A stretch of 64,000 nucleotides of DNA from Xylanivirga thermophila. GTDB lineage: Bacteria; Bacillota; Clostridia; Caldicoprobacterales; Xylanivirgaceae. Both the position numbers and the translations under genes were made by a program. Below are positions 1-9,855 of the stretch, in pieces (positions within the stretch are counted from its first letter, which is position 1; each line of letters starts with the position of its first letter). The notes under the pieces were generated by a model. It was given only the letters and a program-made list of their open reading frames with translations. It was not told where the DNA came from and searched no databases. Where the stretch lies: contig NZ_RXHQ01000011.1 of assembly GCF_004138105.1 (NCBI RefSeq), forward strand, positions 1 to 64,000. The letters are read 5' to 3'.

Positions 1-139
1 ATCTTTTGACCAGCTATTTTTAATCAACGTCTCTTAGGTGGTCTCATTGCCATGTCATTTTTAAATTTTCTGCTGCAAGAAGGCCCTCAAGAAACTTTCA
101 AAATTATTTTATAAAAGTACTTGACTTTAATTAACTGGT
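1..139. other. intergenic edge, no gene recognised
   Basis: Short AT-rich stretch downstream of the GH65 gene. Only very short open frames are present and none has a ribosome-binding site. I see no convincing rho-independent terminator for the GH65 operon here. Confidence 0.4.
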
Positions 140-2488
140 CTAATATTTATAGATATATGATGGGTGCCCTTTATCAAGCAAAAGCTTTTCACTTTTATGG
201 TATATTACCGCTCTTTCTCCATCTAGTAACTTATATGCTACTTCATCTCTATTTATATTAACTTCGATTAACGTCCCGTGATAATTAATCCTAAAGCTAT
301 ATCCGCTCCATCCTTCAGGAATATATGGATTAAAGTAAATAGCTCCATCCATAGTCCTCATACCAGCAAAACCATTTACAACACACATCCATGTACCGGC
401 CATATTTGCAGCATGTATACCATCCTTGGTATTACCTTGGTAATCATCAAGATCCATACGGGCAGTGTCCATAAAATATTTATAGGCCTTTTCCCTATAG
501 CCTATCTCATTTGCCATAATGCTAAAAACACAGGTAGACAAGGATGAATCATGGGTGGTAATCCTCTCATAATAATCATAGTTTACCTCTTTTTCTTGCT
601 GCGTAAAATATTGTCCTAAAAGATACATGGCTAATACCAAATCTGCCTGTTTGCATACTTGATGCCTATATATGACAAGGGGATGATAGTGCAATAAAAG
701 CGGATAGTTTTCCTTTGGAGTTTGTTCAAAATTCCATACTGCTTTTTGAAAAAAGCTATCATCCTGTGGATATAAGCCTGTTTTTTTATCCTTTGGGATA
801 TACATCCTATCCCCTTTTATTTTCCAATCCCCTATCTCCTTTTCATCAATATCGAGCTTTGTACATAAATTTCTATATACATCCTCCGCATTCTGTTTTA
901 GCCATAGGGCCACTTCATGGGCATACCACAAATTTTCCCTAGCCATCATATTGGTATATACATTGTTATTTACAATAGCAGTATATTCATCTGGACCAGT
1001 TACCCCATTTATACAAAACTGATTACCCTTTTCAGGTATGAAATCGCCTAAATCAGCCCATAATATAGCTGTTTCAAATAACATCTCAGCCCCATATGAT
1101 ATAAGAAAATCCACATCTCCTGTAGCATCCATGTATTTTTTTATGGCAAGGGCAATATCTGCATTTATATGATACTGTGCTGTCCCGGCAGGATAATAAG
1201 GAGAACACTCTTCTCCCCCTATAGTTCGCCAAGGGAAAAGTGCACCTTTTTTATGCCCCATCTGCCGGGCACGCTCCCTAGCCTTATCCAATATACCATA
1301 ACGATATACCAAAAGTTGACGGCTAATATCAGGATGATTATATATAAAAAAGGGCAGTATATAGGTTTCCGTATCCCAGAAATAATGTCCTTCATACCCT
1401 TCACCTGTAAGGCCTTTTGACGCTATATTGGTCTTCCCGTCACGTCCTGTTGATTGGAGAAGATGAAACATATTAAACCTTAGGCCCTGTTGAAGTGACA
1501 TATCCCCATCTATGGATATATTGCTTCTATACCAGAACTTATCCAAATACTCTTCTTGCTCAGCACAAAGCCTTTCAAAGCCTAGATTCTCACCCTTTTC
1601 AAGTATATCATCTAAATGTGAAAGCATATCCTCCTCTTCAAAATCTAGGGAAGTAATATATGCTATATATTTGTTCAAAGATATAACCTGTCCTTTAAAA
1701 GCATCTATATTATATATCGAGCTAACCCATTCATCTTGTAACTCTTCATCCATAGAATAACTATTAGTATATTCCAAACTATTTTTCATGCCACATATGA
1801 GTTTGAAATCAGTATTTTGAGTGCTAGACGCAATATAACCATATCCTGAATGAATCTTCCTATCATATGCAATAAGGGATTTACCCTTTAGCCCAGATCC
1901 TATCCTAGGATCATTTTCTACAGTAAGATTTGAGACCGATGCATCCAATGCCGTAATCAAAGTAATCTTACCATCAAAATTAATGGGTATTATATCCAAA
2001 TGAATAGCTGCCAGCTGTTTATGGGTAAAAGACACCAGCCTTTTGAATACAATTTTTACCTCCCGCCCCTTTGGTGAACGCCATGTGATATCACGTATCA
2101 ATATGCCCTTTTTTAGATCCAATGTCCTTTTATACCCTACCAACTCTCCCCTTAGCATATCAAAGGGCTCATCATCTATATATATACGGATAACCTTGCC
2201 GTTTGTAACATTTAACATGGTCTGACCCTTTTCTGCATATCCATAGGCAACTTCTCCATAGGAAATAGTATATGTGTCATAAAATCCATTTATATAAGTA
2301 CCTTCAAGGCTACTACCTTTAGGTCCGGTATAGCCTTCTTCAAAAGTGCCCCTCATTCCAATATATCCATTGCCTAAGGCAAAAATTGTCTCACCTATAT
2401 AATTGCTGTCGACATCAAAATGATCTTGGCTAATAGACCATTCTTCAAACGGATATAAACTTTTATTATTTAACTGAGTCTTCTTCAT
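140..2488 (-). CDS. GH65 family disaccharide phosphorylase (maltose/kojibiose/trehalose phosphorylase type)
   Basis: Cytoplasmic inverting phosphorylase of 782 aa, the usual GH65 length, expected to cleave an alpha-glucosyl disaccharide with phosphate to beta-glucose-1-phosphate and a free sugar. The N-terminal beta-sandwich has the GNGYIGMRG motif near residue 40. The (alpha/alpha)6 barrel carries YFWDTE near 370 and TGPDEY at 497-502, where Glu501 is the expected general acid. HQVCKQAD further on matches the phosphate-binding region of phosphorylases rather than hydrolases. It is the last gene after an ABC transporter, so the imported sugar is probably its substrate. The sequence does not tell maltose, kojibiose, nigerose and trehalose apart, and no clear beta-phosphoglucomutase lies beside it. 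GGAGGGTTTAC precedes the ATG. Confidence 0.9.
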   Translation of the reverse strand: MKKTQLNNKSLYPFEEWSISQDHFDVDSNYIGETIFALGNGYIGMRGTFEEGYTGPKGSSLEGTYINGFYDTYTISYGEVAYGYAEKGQTMLNVTNGKVIRIYIDDEPFDMLRGELVGYKRTLDLKKGILIRDITWRSPKGREVKIVFKRLVSFTHKQLAAIHLDIIPINFDGKITLITALDASVSNLTVENDPRIGSGLKGKSLIAYDRKIHSGYGYIASSTQNTDFKLICGMKNSLEYTNSYSMDEELQDEWVSSIYNIDAFKGQVISLNKYIAYITSLDFEEEDMLSHLDDILEKGENLGFERLCAEQEEYLDKFWYRSNISIDGDMSLQQGLRFNMFHLLQSTGRDGKTNIASKGLTGEGYEGHYFWDTETYILPFFIYNHPDISRQLLVYRYGILDKARERARQMGHKKGALFPWRTIGGEECSPYYPAGTAQYHINADIALAIKKYMDATGDVDFLISYGAEMLFETAILWADLGDFIPEKGNQFCINGVTGPDEYTAIVNNNVYTNMMARENLWYAHEVALWLKQNAEDVYRNLCTKLDIDEKEIGDWKIKGDRMYIPKDKKTGLYPQDDSFFQKAVWNFEQTPKENYPLLLHYHPLVIYRHQVCKQADLVLAMYLLGQYFTQQEKEVNYDYYERITTHDSSLSTCVFSIMANEIGYREKAYKYFMDTARMDLDDYQGNTKDGIHAANMAGTWMCVVNGFAGMRTMDGAIYFNPYIPEGWSGYSFRINYHGTLIEVNINRDEVAYKLLDGERAVIYHKSEKLLLDKGHPSYIYKY

Positions 2489-2503
2489 GTAAACCCTCCT
2501 ACT

Positions 2504-3316
2504 TTATGATTTTAATCCTGAAGTTGCAATGCCCTGTACATATTGTTTCTGGAATATTAGAAAAAATATAATAACTGGAATGGTAGTAAGTACTACTCCG
2601 GCCATAGTCAGATTTGTACGATCAAAGAATAGATCCTTAGTAGTATTCAATCCTACTGTTAATACATACATATCTTCCTTACTTACGAAAGTACTGGGTA
2701 TCATATAGCTATTCCATGTCCCGGTAAAGGATATAATCATCATTGTAACCATTGCCGATTTTGATAGTGGCATTACAATTTTAAAGAATGCCCCAGCCTT
2801 TGTCAATCCGTCTATCCTAGCTGCCTCTAGAAGTTCATTGGGAATAGAAGCATAAAACTGCCTCATCAAAAATATATAAAGGCATTGATAGAGATATGGT
2901 ACGGTAAGGGACGCAAAGCTATTTAGCCATCCTATCTTAGCCATCATTATATAAACTGGAATAAGGATCATCTGATACGGAACCATCATTGTCGCTAATA
3001 CTATAAAAAATATAAATCTTTGGCCTTTGAATTTGAGCTTAGATAGGGCATAACCTGCCATGGTATTGGTAAAGCAATTACCTAAGAGAATGATAGCAGT
3101 CATTATGATTGTATTTCTATACCATTTACCAATGGGATAGTTTGTAATAAGGGTCTTATAATTATCCATGGTCATACGGTTAAAGCCCACAATCTTATCC
3201 ACATCCTGTAACTCTAAAAAAGAGGTGTATAGTGCATAAACAAAAGGAAGGATAAATATAATAGAAAATAAGGCCAATATAATATATAATAAAACCTTTC
3301 TTATCTTAGATGACAT
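2504..3316 (-). CDS. sugar ABC transporter permease, MalG/LacG type
   Basis: Integral membrane subunit of 270 aa with about six membrane segments, one near residues 8-28. The EAA loop (EAARIDGLTKAGAFFKIVMP, near residue 165) docks on the ATPase. It pairs with the MalF-type permease just upstream: the two genes share one base at 3316, which suggests translational coupling. No ATPase gene is present in this operon. CUT1 carbohydrate importers in Firmicutes often borrow a shared MsmK-type ATPase encoded elsewhere, and that is my inference here. Confidence 0.92.
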   Translation of the reverse strand: MSSKIRKVLLYIILALFSIIFILPFVYALYTSFLELQDVDKIVGFNRMTMDNYKTLITNYPIGKWYRNTIIMTAIILLGNCFTNTMAGYALSKLKFKGQRFIFFIVLATMMVPYQMILIPVYIMMAKIGWLNSFASLTVPYLYQCLYIFLMRQFYASIPNELLEAARIDGLTKAGAFFKIVMPLSKSAMVTMMIISFTGTWNSYMIPSTFVSKEDMYVLTVGLNTTKDLFFDRTNLTMAGVVLTTIPVIIFFLIFQKQYVQGIATSGLKS

Positions 3317-4236
3317 TATACCTCCTCCTTTTCATCCAATAATTTCTTTTGCAATAAAGTGATAGCAAGTATAATAAGAAAGAACACTATTACAGAAGCA
3401 CTGCCCAATCCCATATCTTCCGTATACCGAATTCCATGTTGATAAAAATACGTTAAAAGTGTGCTGGTAGCCCCAGCAGGGGAGCCCAATACTCCGTATC
3501 TTGAGATGGCAGCTACTTGATCGAATATTTGGAATGCATTTATGGTACCCACCGTTACTACAAAAAAGGTCACTGGTCTTAGCATAGGTACAGTAATGTT
3601 ATGGAACCTCTGCCACCCATTAGCCCCATCTACAGTACTTGCCTCATATAATTCTTTTGGTATATCCTGCAAGCCTGCTAAATAAATAATCATAAAAAAG
3701 CCTACCTGCTGCCAAATATACAATATGATCACAAAAGGCAAGGCCAGATTAACATTAGCAGTCCACGTTTCATTTGGCAGTTTAAAAACAGTCGATAAAA
3801 CCCTAGTTATTAGATGATCCTGTCTAAAAAGGATCATAAAAACTGTAGCAGCAGCAATTCCAGAGGTGATATTTGGCATTACATATACTGTTCGGAAAAA
3901 GCCCTGTCCCTTAATGTCTTTATTCAAGGCACCTGCCAATAATAAAGCAATAATAGTCTGAACAGGTACTGCTATAAGAACAATTTGTACTGAATGCCAT
4001 AATGCCTTATAAAATTCCGGATTGTTTTGAAACAAATTTTTGTAGTTTTCAAGCCCTACAAATTTAGCATTATCAGGATTTAAAAAGTCAAAACTCTGAA
4101 AGCTTAATGAAAACGACTGAATAAAAGGATACAAAAACCAGCTAATCCACAATATTAAGAATGGAGCTGAAAAAAGCCAACCAACAAAGCTATCTGAGTC
4201 TAACATATCCCTTTTTTGTTTTTGTACATTTTGCAT
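3316..4236 (-). CDS. sugar ABC transporter permease, MalF/UgpA type
   Basis: Membrane permease of 306 aa with about six transmembrane helices. The EAA motif (EASTVDGANGWQRFHNITVP) lies near residue 200. It is the first permease of the importer that also includes the binding protein at 4311-5624 and the MalG-type permease at 2504-3316. A 74-bp gap containing a stem-loop separates it from the binding-protein gene. This is consistent with lower expression of permeases than of the binding lipoprotein. Confidence 0.92.
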   Translation of the reverse strand: MQNVQKQKRDMLDSDSFVGWLFSAPFLILWISWFLYPFIQSFSLSFQSFDFLNPDNAKFVGLENYKNLFQNNPEFYKALWHSVQIVLIAVPVQTIIALLLAGALNKDIKGQGFFRTVYVMPNITSGIAAATVFMILFRQDHLITRVLSTVFKLPNETWTANVNLALPFVIILYIWQQVGFFMIIYLAGLQDIPKELYEASTVDGANGWQRFHNITVPMLRPVTFFVVTVGTINAFQIFDQVAAISRYGVLGSPAGATSTLLTYFYQHGIRYTEDMGLGSASVIVFFLIILAITLLQKKLLDEKEEV

Positions 4237-4278
4237 TCTGGCACCTCCTATATCAAAATCAAACTCCTAAAGCAAATG

Positions 4279-4302
4279 TAGGGGAGACTCCCGCCTCCCC
4301 TA
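4279..4302 (-). promoter_or_regulatory. intercistronic stem-loop between binding-protein and permease genes
   Basis: Perfect 8-bp stem (TAGGGGAG/CTCCCCTA) closing an 8-nt loop, without a following T-run on the minus strand. Such hairpins between binding-protein and permease genes commonly stabilise the upstream mRNA or partly attenuate transcription. The loop and 3' arm contain one copy (4288-4295) of the dispersed GGCGGGAG octamer. Confidence 0.6.
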
Positions 4303-4310
4303 TCTATAAC

Positions 4311-5624
4311 CTACTTGTTAAACTTTTCTTGGATTTCGTCTAGATAATCCTTTACTTCACGATTGCTATTGTTGAATATTAAATCATCAACGGCATTGAC
4401 CAGGGCATCATTGAACTTCTTGGTATCGGCAGGATATCCAAAGTCCTTAGCATACTCTACCATAGGCTGCACTGCTTTGGTCTGAGGATTTACCTCATAA
4501 TACTGATCCGACAGCTCTGGAATAGCAGGATTTATACCTACGCCTTCCATCAACTTCTTCTGTGCTTCTTCTCGAGTTAGATATGCCGCAGCTTTAACAG
4601 CCGCTACTTTATCCTGGGCATCCTTCATCACTACCATAGCATCTGAATGCATGGTACAACCTTTCGTTGTGCCCTCAGGCATGGGGAGTATTTCATAATT
4701 GATATCAGGAGCCGCTTCTTTCAGATAGCCTATATACCACCAACCACCTGTTGTCATGGCACCTTTTTTGTTTGCAAACACTTCACCATCCCAACCGAAA
4801 CCTGCTTGTTTCGGAGAGATAGCCAATCCTTCTTTATACATATCTACTATAAATTCAATAGCCTTTACATTGCCTTCAGAATTTATTGTTTTGCCGTTTC
4901 CCCAGCCGCCTCCAAATGACAATGCATAATTTGTTATATGATATTCATGATCATTTATTACAATACCTTTTACCCCATCTTTAGTAAGTGCTTTAGCAGC
5001 CTCTTTTACTTCATCCCAAGTCTTTGGATATTCTTTAAGACCTGCTGCATCCCACATATCCTTGTTTACTATGAACATGGCGGGAGCTACACTAAGGGGC
5101 AACCCATAAATCTTATCATCTACAGTCCATATGCCTTTTGCAGAATCACCATATATACCCAAATCTATATTTGCTTCTTTTACAGCATCATCTATTGGAA
5201 CTAGCATACCCTTTGCTACATATTCATAATATCCCTCATTAGTCAGTTTTACTATATCAGGTGCTGTTTTTGCAGCTACCTCTGCAGGTAACTTGTTCCA
5301 GAACGTCTCACTATCGGGATATGCCTGGACTTCAATCTTTAGTCCCGGATATACCTCTTCGCTATTCTTTGCATTTTCCTTTTGAATATCTAATTCAGCT
5401 TGAGAACCCCATAATCCATAGCGTATAGTAATATCCTTTGATTCTTCCTTCTCTTCTTCTTTTTTCTCATCCTTCTCATCAGATGTTTTATCTCCATTTT
5501 GAGTATTATCTTGTGATACATCAGCTTGTTTATTGTCCTCATTTTTGCCACAACCGGTCATTGCCAAAACCAGTAACATACATAAGGCCAGCACTAATGA
5601 AACAACTCTAAAAGATCTTTTCAT
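4311..5624 (-). CDS. sugar-binding lipoprotein of ABC importer (SBP family 1)
   Basis: Extracellular solute-binding protein of 437 aa. The signal peptide ends in a lipobox MTGC with Cys25 as lipidation site. It is followed by an acidic, Asn/Lys/Glu-rich linker to about residue 65 and then the mature domain, beginning near ITIRYGLWGS. Length and motifs fit CUT1 carbohydrate-binding proteins. It is the first gene of the transport and GH65 operon and lies just downstream of the YesM/YesN genes, which typically control such a transporter. AGGGAGGAGAAAA precedes the ATG. Ligand identity is inferred only from the neighbouring GH65 enzyme. Confidence 0.92.
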   Translation of the reverse strand: MKRSFRVVSLVLALCMLLVLAMTGCGKNEDNKQADVSQDNTQNGDKTSDEKDEKKEEEKEESKDITIRYGLWGSQAELDIQKENAKNSEEVYPGLKIEVQAYPDSETFWNKLPAEVAAKTAPDIVKLTNEGYYEYVAKGMLVPIDDAVKEANIDLGIYGDSAKGIWTVDDKIYGLPLSVAPAMFIVNKDMWDAAGLKEYPKTWDEVKEAAKALTKDGVKGIVINDHEYHITNYALSFGGGWGNGKTINSEGNVKAIEFIVDMYKEGLAISPKQAGFGWDGEVFANKKGAMTTGGWWYIGYLKEAAPDINYEILPMPEGTTKGCTMHSDAMVVMKDAQDKVAAVKAAAYLTREEAQKKLMEGVGINPAIPELSDQYYEVNPQTKAVQPMVEYAKDFGYPADTKKFNDALVNAVDDLIFNNSNREVKDYLDEIQEKFNK

Positions 5625-5648
5625 TTTTTCTCCTCCCTATCATAACCA

Positions 5649-5676
5649 ATATTATTTGTTAGGTTTATAATATCAA
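5649..5676 (-). promoter_or_regulatory. possible promoter of the sugar ABC/GH65 operon
   Basis: On the minus strand TTGATA (5671-5676) and TAATAT (5649-5654) are separated by 16 bp, about 25 bp ahead of the binding-protein start. The -10 box is imperfect. The YesN-type activator may compensate for a weak promoter. Confidence 0.3.
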
Positions 5677-5777
5677 ACCTGAATTATAAAGGAAATTAAG
5701 CACTTTGCATTTTATTTAATATTTTTATACTTTTAAATGCATATACTTTTTTCTTTAATAAAATTGCACTTTCTTTA

Positions 5778-7307
5778 TTATAATTGCATATACTGTTGTC
5801 TATATTGGGTGGGTGACATGCCAATGTATTTGTTGAATACAATATTAAAATGTACTGCACTTTTAAATCCTACCATCGTGGATACTTCATATACTTTAAG
5901 CTCTGGATCTTTCAAAAGTTGCTTTGCCTTTTCAATCCTAAATTCATTTATATAGTCAAACAATCCCTGATTCATCTCTTCCTTGAATAATCGGCTAATA
6001 TAGGAAGGGCTAATATTTAGATTATCAGATAGTGCATTGAGGGAAATATCCTTATTATAGTTATCAGATATATAGCGAATGGCCTTTTTTATCAAATAAT
6101 TGGACGTCTGATTTTTATTAAGATTGTCCCGGTTGCATATATAATTTCCTATAATTGAGTCAAATGTATCGTTTAGATCTTTAAGGGTTTCACATTGATT
6201 TATCCTGTCCATCTCCTGAAGACTGGAAGAGCTGTCTTTGATTAAAAATATAAAACCATTAAATATCCTTTTTACCTTCTCCTCTGACAATGCCTTTGTA
6301 TCCTGCAATAAATCCGTTAATGCCATAAGATGGGACTTAAAGCTATCCATATCATTACGTACTATATAGGCCTTTAATTCTTCTACCGCCCCATCTATTT
6401 TCTTTATCTTCCCATCATCTCTATTTTTAATTTCACCATATCTCACCACACTACTGCCCTGGGCATAAAAATTGAGGTTATGGGCTTTATAGGCCTGCAT
6501 AAAAGCCATATGGATGTTTTCATAATTATTTACAATATCACTTATGCCTATATACAACTCTATATCAAGAAATTTTTTCAATGCATCCTTCACTAATCTA
6601 GAAATTTCATCTAAACGTGAGAGCATTTTTTGTTGGCTTACAATATTATTAAACCCGATTAATATAACATATAGATTTCTATCATAGTGCAGAATCTGGA
6701 TATCTTCATAATTTGAAAGAACCTCTCCCAAGATATTTATAATGGATGATTCTAAAATTTTTGTATCAGAATCTTTATAGCGCTGTTTAATCCTATGGTA
6801 ATTGGATACTGAAAATACTAAGCAGCTAAAACAAGGACCTTTTATACCAATATTCTGCTTGTTATATGCTTCTCCATCTATCAATCGTCTTATACTATCC
6901 TCCATTAAAGTCTTGTCAGTTAAAAAATAGCTTAATTGTGCATCATCTCTTATCTCTTTTAATATCTCTATAATATCCTCAGAACGCATTCTAGGTTTGT
7001 GTATATACTCCAATGCCCCTAACTTCATTGCCTCCTTGACCAATTCAAAATCGTCAAAACTACTTAGTATAATAACTTTTCCCTTTAGATTTTCATCCTT
7101 CATGCGTTTCATTACATCGATACCACTCATGCCGGGCATCTTTATATCTAAAAAAATTATATCAGGCTCTAAATAACGGATCTGCTCCAATGCTTGAACA
7201 CCATTTTCTGCTTCACCTACTATTTCCATACCATACTGCTGCCAGTCAATTGAGGATTTTAATCCTACCCTTACCAACAACTCATCATCCACTATAAGAA
7301 TTTTCAT
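5778..7307 (-). CDS. YesN-type response regulator (receiver + AraC HTH)
   Basis: Response regulator of 509 aa. The receiver domain (about 1-120) has the acidic pair Asp7/Asp8 and phosphoacceptor Asp54 in IIFLDIKMPGMSG. A long middle region of about 270 aa resembles the central part of YesN-like regulators. The C-terminal AraC domain (about 405-509) contains two helix-turn-helix units. It starts 2 bp after the sensor kinase stop, so the two are co-expressed. The partner target is most likely the binding-protein promoter immediately downstream. Confidence 0.93.
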   Translation of the reverse strand: MKILIVDDELLVRVGLKSSIDWQQYGMEIVGEAENGVQALEQIRYLEPDIIFLDIKMPGMSGIDVMKRMKDENLKGKVIILSSFDDFELVKEAMKLGALEYIHKPRMRSEDIIEILKEIRDDAQLSYFLTDKTLMEDSIRRLIDGEAYNKQNIGIKGPCFSCLVFSVSNYHRIKQRYKDSDTKILESSIINILGEVLSNYEDIQILHYDRNLYVILIGFNNIVSQQKMLSRLDEISRLVKDALKKFLDIELYIGISDIVNNYENIHMAFMQAYKAHNLNFYAQGSSVVRYGEIKNRDDGKIKKIDGAVEELKAYIVRNDMDSFKSHLMALTDLLQDTKALSEEKVKRIFNGFIFLIKDSSSSLQEMDRINQCETLKDLNDTFDSIIGNYICNRDNLNKNQTSNYLIKKAIRYISDNYNKDISLNALSDNLNISPSYISRLFKEEMNQGLFDYINEFRIEKAKQLLKDPELKVYEVSTMVGFKSAVHFNIVFNKYIGMSPTQYRQQYMQL

Positions 7308-7309
7308 AT

Positions 7310-9130
7310 CTATATATCACCTCCATTAGTACGTTCATCAAATTTAATAGCTGGGGTAGCAATAGTAACAAGCGTTCCCCATCCCTTTTCACTTCGAATA
7401 GATAAGCCATGGGTCTCTCCAAAGTGTAGCTTTAATCTTTTATTAATATTGGGAATACCAATAGAATTAAAACGATTTTTTCGCTTTTCTTCATTTTTTT
7501 GCAGGATGGACTCTATGTCCTCCTTTTCCATACCCACACCATTATCCTGTATTTTAAATATTATTTGATCTTCCCATTTATATATAGATATATATATTAG
7601 CCCCCTCTCTTTAAGGCCTTCAAATCCATGAAATACCGCATTTTCTATAATAGGTTGTAATAGGAATTTAAGAGTCTTATACTGATAGACCTCTTCTTGA
7701 ATATCATACTCTATAGCAAACTTATTATAGTATCGAAGATTCAATATGGCAATATAATCTTCTATAAACTGCATCTCCTCTTTAATGGAAACAAAATCTC
7801 CTTCCTTTCGAAAAGTATAGTAAAGTAAAGAGGTTAAATTTTCTAAAGCATTCTCTATTCCCGTAACTCCCTGCATATGTGCCATCCACTTGATTACATT
7901 TATAGTATTGTATAAAAAGTGAGGGTTTATTTGACTTTGGAGAGCTAGCATTTCCACATCCCTCTTTTCCGCTTCCTGTTCATAAATTCTACGTATCAAT
8001 TCCTTTATCTCATTGAGCATTTTTTGCGCCGTCATGCTTATTTCCCCAACTTCTCCACCCTTTATATCTATATCAATATCCAAGTTTCCCGCACCTACCT
8101 GTCGCATCTTTTCATTCAATTGATTCAATGGACCTGTGATACTAGTAGCAATCCAAACTGCGGCAATGATTGAAAGAATAATGACTAAAAACGTACTTAT
8201 AAAAGTTATGCGCCACATATATTGTTTATATGATAACAGCTGTTCTTTAGGTATAATAGTGATTCCAGTCCAACTAGATATGCCAGATACGGAAGAGATC
8301 AAATAGTTAGTCATTCCAGATATAGTCTGAGTCTTAATAGATTTATTTAAAAATTTTTCATTATCATTCAAGACCTCATGAATATCAATATCTAATTCAT
8401 TGGAAAAATCACTATATATGATTCGGGACTTTTCATCTATTAAATAGAATCGGCTCCCAGACGTACTTTTTGTATCCATCCATAAGTGTTCTAGGTTTTC
8501 TGCTTTTACATTTATAACTATAACCCCTAAATCCTCCTTTGAATAAGGATCTTTTATAAGTCTACCTATAGATATGACGTAATCTTCCTTTGCGCTCATC
8601 TGATAATCCCTATGGATACCTACTATATGACCTGCACCTTCCTTATCAATGATCTCTTTAAACCAATCTTCAGCACTAGGATTATAAGCACTATTTACAT
8701 AATCTGTTGGTGAGCGTCCGCTAATATCCCAGCCATCCATACGATAAAGGACACTAGAATCAATCGCATTTGAAAATGAGTTGATCTTTTCATATAAAAA
8801 ATTATTGACTTTTGCAAAGTCCTTTTTTCTCTCATAAACTGGATTTTCTACCTTGGTATAATCCTTGGCAAGAATACTTCTTATTTCAGCATCTGAAATG
8901 GGATACTCGGAAAGCTTTATTATCATTCCCAAAAATGTATCCAAATTCTTAATAATCTGCTCGCTATTTTGTACTGCTGATTTTTCAGCTGTTTCCTTTA
9001 TTACCTTTGAACTTATCTGGGTAAATACTGTTCCTAGCACTATTGCTGGGACAACAATAAAACATACAAAAGCAGTGATTAACTTTTTTCTTAAAGGTAA
9101 ATCAGAGAACATACTTATCCATTTTTTCAC
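7310..9130 (-). CDS. YesM-type sensor histidine kinase
   Basis: Membrane sensor kinase of 606 aa. The first membrane helix is at about 17-37, followed by an extracellular Cache-like sensing region (about 40-300). A second helix at about 305-328 leads into a HAMP linker. The His-kinase domain has the phosphoacceptor His404 in QINPHFLYNT, and the ATPase domain has the N-box IIENAVFHG and G-boxes. The start is GTG, with GGGGAG about 13 bp upstream, which is rather far. Cognate regulator is the gene at 5778-7307. The likely signal is an extracellular sugar related to the adjoining ABC/GH65 operon. Confidence 0.93.
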   Translation of the reverse strand: MKKWISMFSDLPLRKKLITAFVCFIVVPAIVLGTVFTQISSKVIKETAEKSAVQNSEQIIKNLDTFLGMIIKLSEYPISDAEIRSILAKDYTKVENPVYERKKDFAKVNNFLYEKINSFSNAIDSSVLYRMDGWDISGRSPTDYVNSAYNPSAEDWFKEIIDKEGAGHIVGIHRDYQMSAKEDYVISIGRLIKDPYSKEDLGVIVINVKAENLEHLWMDTKSTSGSRFYLIDEKSRIIYSDFSNELDIDIHEVLNDNEKFLNKSIKTQTISGMTNYLISSVSGISSWTGITIIPKEQLLSYKQYMWRITFISTFLVIILSIIAAVWIATSITGPLNQLNEKMRQVGAGNLDIDIDIKGGEVGEISMTAQKMLNEIKELIRRIYEQEAEKRDVEMLALQSQINPHFLYNTINVIKWMAHMQGVTGIENALENLTSLLYYTFRKEGDFVSIKEEMQFIEDYIAILNLRYYNKFAIEYDIQEEVYQYKTLKFLLQPIIENAVFHGFEGLKERGLIYISIYKWEDQIIFKIQDNGVGMEKEDIESILQKNEEKRKNRFNSIGIPNINKRLKLHFGETHGLSIRSEKGWGTLVTIATPAIKFDERTNGGDI

Positions 9131-9225
9131 AGTATATAATCAACTCCCCAAATCCTATTATAATCATAAGATATATGAGTATTATCTTACAAACAGAATA
9201 TCAATTTTAATATAATATTTCAATA

Positions 9226-9257
9226 AAAAAATCTCCCACTTCTAAAGTAGGAGATTT
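9226..9257 (-). terminator. rho-independent terminator after the HD-domain gene
   Basis: Minus-strand stem of about 13 bp with one G-U pair (AAATCTCCTACTT paired with AAGTGGGAGATTT), a 3-nt loop and a TTTTTTT tail. It lies just downstream of the HD gene stop and closes the 12199-9265 operon. Confidence 0.85.
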
Positions 9258-9264
9258 AGTAATG

Positions 9265-9837
9265 TTAGCCTAAATCAATGTCAGCGGCTACTTTTTGCAT
9301 ACCCTTTATTGTTTCTTCTATTACCTCATTTAAATCCATGGCCAGCATTTCAGCACCTTCTTTGATTATTTCCCTGTTCACACCTGCAGCAAAACTCTTC
9401 TGCTTCCATTTTTTCTTAACTGATTTTACTCCAAGATCCGCTATACTCTTACTAGGGCGCATAAGGGCAGTAGCTGTAATAAGACCCGTAAGTTCATCTA
9501 TTGTATAGAGCACCTTCTCCATCTTATCAACTGGTTCAACATCTGTACATATCTTCCAGCCATGACTCTCTATGGCATGAATATACTCTTCAGGCCAGTT
9601 TTCTCCTTCCAATATCTCACGAGTCTTTTTACAATGTTCATCAGGATACATTTCATAATCAAGATCATGCACTAGCCCTATGATGCGCCATTTTTGAGTA
9701 TCCGTTTCTCCAAATAGCTCTGCAAAATGTAGCATTACAGATTCAACTGCCAATGCATGTTTTATCAGTCCTTCCGTTTTATTATAATCAGTAAGTAATT
9801 TATATGCCTGCTCCCTAGTAGGTACAATATTAGCCAT
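9265..9837 (-). CDS. HD-domain phosphohydrolase-like protein
   Basis: Cytosolic protein of 190 aa with an HD metal-binding signature: a His near residue 28, HDLDYE near residue 60 and a later conserved SHGW. Proteins of this kind are usually annotated as HDIG/HD hydrolases acting on nucleotides or small phosphate esters. The substrate is not evident here. It is the third gene of the operon with a GH4 glycosidase and a Gfo/Idh/MocA dehydrogenase and is followed by a strong terminator. GAGGAGGAC precedes the ATG. Confidence 0.75.
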   Translation of the reverse strand: MANIVPTREQAYKLLTDYNKTEGLIKHALAVESVMLHFAELFGETDTQKWRIIGLVHDLDYEMYPDEHCKKTREILEGENWPEEYIHAIESHGWKICTDVEPVDKMEKVLYTIDELTGLITATALMRPSKSIADLGVKSVKKKWKQKSFAAGVNREIIKEGAEMLAMDLNEVIEETIKGMQKVAADIDLG

Positions 9838-9855
9838 AAATAAGTCCTCCTCTGC

